From Glaciecola sp. 33A (GTDB taxonomy: Bacteria > Pseudomonadota > Gammaproteobacteria > Enterobacterales > Alteromonadaceae), in NCBI RefSeq assembly GCF_002836745.1, contig NZ_PJAR01000028.1, positions 1-64,000 of the forward strand: 64,000 nt of DNA. The letters run 5' to 3'. Both the position numbers and the translations under genes were made by a program. Shown in pieces: positions 63,022-64,000 of this stretch. Under the pieces are notes generated by a model. It saw nothing but the letters and a program-made list of their open reading frames with translations, was not told the origin of the DNA and made no database searches. Positions within the stretch are counted from its first letter, which is position 1; every line of letters begins with the position of its first letter.

Positions 63022-64000
63022 TCAGCATGGTGAATTGGCGTCCCAATCACGGTAAGCCTTGTAGTCTTGGCCAACATACAATTTTAATAACTTCTCTGGC
63101 GCGCTGGGTAAATGTACACTCAGCAGCAACCCGGGGGTGTGATTGAAACTCTTATCTATGCCCAATGCATGAAATTTAGCGCCCATTTTAAGATATTGAC
63201 GAGCCAAAACCGGAATGTCTTTGCCATCCTCTTCAATACTTGTTAAAAATGCAGTGAAATGATCTCGTAAATTGATTTTCTGCGCTAACTCGTCTATTTC
63301 TATGTGTGTATTAAATTCAAATGAATTGACCGGTTCAACCTGTGAGGCACTTTGTGAATCTATTAAGCCTTGTGCAATTAGCTTCACGCTGCGTGGGTCG
63401 AATAACTTACTAATTGATACCGTTCCATAAAGGGTTCGGTATTGGGGGAACTTAGCCGCAAGCCTTCCTATACCTTTCCAAAGTAACAGCAGACCTTGAT
63501 ATGAGCCTTGCATTTCAGGGATTAAAAATGACCGGCCCATTTCCATGCAAGGACCTTGTTGGTTTGCAAAGGTGGATTTAAAATTAAACATTTTTTGCAA
63601 ATATAAACCTTCTAGGCTCTGTTTTTGCGTCAATCTGTCAGTAAATCCTATGCGATAAGCCCCTACTATTTTCTTACTCACATTTTTCACGATAAAAAGG
63701 TGGGTGTAGGTTGCGTCAAAGTTATCTATATCTAAGGACTGACCGCTACCTTCGTTGTGCATTCGAAAAACAATTTCACGTAATCGAGCAATCTCTCGAA
63801 CAACTGAGGGAAGCTGTGATTGGTATCCGAAGTAAACCGAATAATCTTTATTTTCAAGTAATAATTGATCGCTAGGCAGAGCTTCGATTTCAACGACTAA
63901 TTGCGCCGATTTAATTTCTTTAATAATAGGTAATTGTTCGGTTACGTTGTCCCTAGGCCATTGATATCGCCAGCGTTGCTCTTGAGCGTAACTTAATGCT
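63022..64000 (-). CDS. GNAT/hemolysin-type N-acyltransferase, C-terminal part of a larger protein (5' end outside window)
   Basis: The frame stays open from the stop at 63022 to the right edge (64000), so the ATG at 63762 is internal rather than the start. The C-terminal part is a hemolysin-like acyltransferase of the ornithine-lipid N-acyltransferase (OlsB-like) type: LREIVFRMHNEGSGQSLDID, MEMGRSFLIPE and YLKMGAKFHALG. The residues before it (QLVVEIEALPSDQLLLEN) are the linker seen after a PlsC-type acyltransferase domain in fused acyltransferases. The protein is therefore probably a two-domain lipid acyltransferase, with the N-terminal half outside the window. Confidence 0.75.
   Translation of the reverse strand, partial: ALSYAQEQRWRYQWPRDNVTEQLPIIKEIKSAQLVVEIEALPSDQLLLENKDYSVYFGYQSQLPSVVREIARLREIVFRMHNEGSGQSLDIDNFDATYTHLFIVKNVSKKIVGAYRIGFTDRLTQKQSLEGLYLQKMFNFKSTFANQQGPCMEMGRSFLIPEMQGSYQGLLLLWKGIGRLAAKFPQYRTLYGTVSISKLFDPRSVKLIAQGLIDSQSASQVEPVNSFEFNTHIEIDELAQKINLRDHFTAFLTSIEEDGKDIPVLARQYLKMGAKFHALGIDKSFNHTPGLLLSVHLPSAPEKLLKLYVGQDYKAYRDWDANSPC

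Overview
This is a chromosomal window from an AT-rich marine gammaproteobacterium, most likely Alteromonadaceae (Glaciecola/Paraglaciecola/Alteromonas group). That placement is inferred from four things: the conserved queG-nnr-tsaE-amiB-mutL-miaA-hfq-hflX-hflK-hflC order; a GntR-prpB-prpC-acnD-prpF propionate operon; a MutL without the endonuclease motif (the MutH-type gammaproteobacterial form); and a very large secreted protein with a GlyGly-CTERM tail. I see no rRNA, tRNA, CRISPR array, insertion sequence or prophage.

Layout. 1-0.2 kb: tail of an unidentified gene and its terminator. 0.3-6.7 kb: a 1517-aa hybrid sensor kinase (extracytoplasmic propeller, kinase, receiver, Hpt) translationally coupled to a receiver-GGDEF-EAL protein, a complete phosphorelay feeding cyclic-di-GMP turnover. 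6.7-14.6 kb (minus strand): yghU, then the methylcitrate operon under a GntR/FCD repressor with three copies of one palindromic operator. 14.7-18.8 kb: an OmpA-family porin-like protein, zur, nudc and hemE. 18.9-30.4 kb: the queG/nnr divergent pair and the conserved tsaE-to-hflC housekeeping cluster, closed by a strong terminator. 30.7-36.0 kb: an AbgT transporter, hemH overlapping a DUF4112 membrane protein, and a TonB-dependent receptor. 36.3-41.5 kb: a small lipoprotein and a 1536-aa multidomain exported protein. 41.5-47.9 kb: DUF2237, ubiG, GST, quinone-oxidoreductase-like MDR and a beta-lactamase-fold lipoprotein; then an 11-unit AAATAG tandem repeat lies between that lipoprotein gene and a YtrA-type GntR/membrane protein pair. 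48.1-54.2 kb: the four-gene DNA-repair module of ATP-dependent ligase, MBL exonuclease, Lhr-core helicase and PdeM phosphoesterase. 54.2-56.2 kb: aguB-aguA, converting agmatine to putrescine. 56.2-58.1 kb: a TonB-receptor remnant, folM and folE. 58.3-64.0 kb: a GH13 lipoprotein amylase, an aldo/keto reductase, a DinB-like protein, a PhnA-family protein, and the C-terminal part of a GNAT acyltransferase that runs off the right edge.

Most of the window is core metabolism and maintenance. The parts worth a second look are regulatory and architectural: the repeated GntR operator, the hexanucleotide repeat in a divergent promoter region, the structured leader before hemH, the ligase/helicase/nuclease module, the GlyGly-CTERM protein and the edge acyltransferase fusion. 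I did not find a clearly novel multi-gene system; the repair module belongs to recognised but little-studied families.
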